A stretch of DNA of 5,559 nucleotides from an uncultured Verrucomicrobiota bacterium (lineage in GTDB: Bacteria > Verrucomicrobiota > Kiritimatiellia > RFP12 > UBA3636): positions 1 to 5,559 of the forward strand of contig CAMNDA010000373.1 of NCBI GenBank assembly GCA_946534745.1. The letters are read 5' to 3'. A model generated the notes under the pieces. That model did no database searches. It was not told the origin of the DNA and was given only the letters and a program-made list of their open reading frames with translations. Shown one piece after another: positions 5,550-5,559 of the stretch; the stretch's first letter is position 1, and each line of letters opens with the position of its first letter. A program made the position numbers and the translations under genes.

Positions 5550-5559
5550 GTTGTCCAAC
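5550..5559 (+). repeat. Direct repeat copy 2, GTTGTCCAAC, at the window edge
   Basis: Identical to the 10-mer at 5281-5290. The preceding bases share some further similarity once small gaps are allowed (TTTGCCG against TTTCCGG). The copy ends exactly at the window edge, so its full length is unknown. Confidence 0.4.

Larger units (their letters stand above)
5193..5559. other. Non-coding tail after the giant gene (integration-site region)
   Basis: These 367 bases hold no gene I can support. They contain the hairpin, direct repeats, promoter, tRNA-Ser tail, terminator-like hairpin and palindrome listed separately. GC falls from over 70% in the gene to 52% (5281-5340), 60% (5341-5400) and 40% (5401-5460) by hand count. 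The AT-rich stretch lies just before the tRNA tail, which is common around attP sites where DNA must bend. Short open frames here translate the tRNA tail and are artefacts. Confidence 0.6.

Noticed and set aside
5281..5559. A small transposable element (MITE) bounded by the 10-bp direct repeats as target duplications
   Set aside because: The sequences just inside the two copies (GCGTTTTGCT and the stretch ending CCGGAT) are not inverted repeats of each other.
1..5559. CRISPR arrays, insertion sequences, riboswitches
   Set aside because: No regularly spaced repeats, transposase motifs, terminal inverted repeats or known aptamer signatures were seen on either strand.

Overview
The window is almost filled by the 3' part of one very large plus-strand gene (open from the left edge to a TAG at 5190-5192, at least 1729 codons). 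After it comes a 367-bp non-coding tail that looks like an integration site. The protein reads as a phage-type 'polyvalent' protein, one of the giant multidomain proteins carried by tailed phages, prophages and conjugative elements. Coding DNA is GC-rich, roughly 70-80% in the lines I counted by hand. A tRNA-Ser-type 3' end with an encoded CCA lies in the tail. These fit a mobile element of a high-GC bacterium, but I cannot assign a phylum.

Layout of the protein, numbering residues from the in-frame ATG at 57. (1) Upstream of that ATG to residue ~81: a segment resembling the JAB/RadC fold but lacking the metal-binding HxHPSG motif. (2) Residues ~126-131: a short VRSRGA linker. (3) Residues ~138-203: the FKAWFGDWE segment that normally sits directly before the ADP-ribosyltransferase (ART) domain of polyvalent proteins. 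(4) Residues ~229-344: an inserted LPD3-like domain. (5) Residues ~381-521: the ART-PolyVal core. (6) Residues 526-531: a second VRSRGA linker. (7) Residues ~540-1110: a long charged helical region. (8) Residues ~1160-1595: a conserved C-terminal module with an NMETGRG motif and one hydrophobic, possibly membrane-seeking helix. (9) A charged helical tail. Parts 3 to 5 are visibly lower in GC than the rest, which suggests a separate origin.

Layout of the tail (5193-5559): a strong hairpin just after the stop, a 10-bp sequence found again at the right edge, a near-consensus sigma-70-type promoter (TTGACA, 17 bp, CAGAAT), an AT-richer stretch, the T-arm and 3' acceptor strand of a tRNA-Ser with CCA but no tRNA body upstream, a small C5/G5 hairpin followed by T residues, and a palindrome. 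I read this as an att site for a tyrosine integrase: either the right end of a prophage (attR) or attP of the free element. The giant gene would then be the last gene before the attachment site. No integrase, capsid or replication gene is visible, so the identity of the element rests on this one protein and the att-like tail.
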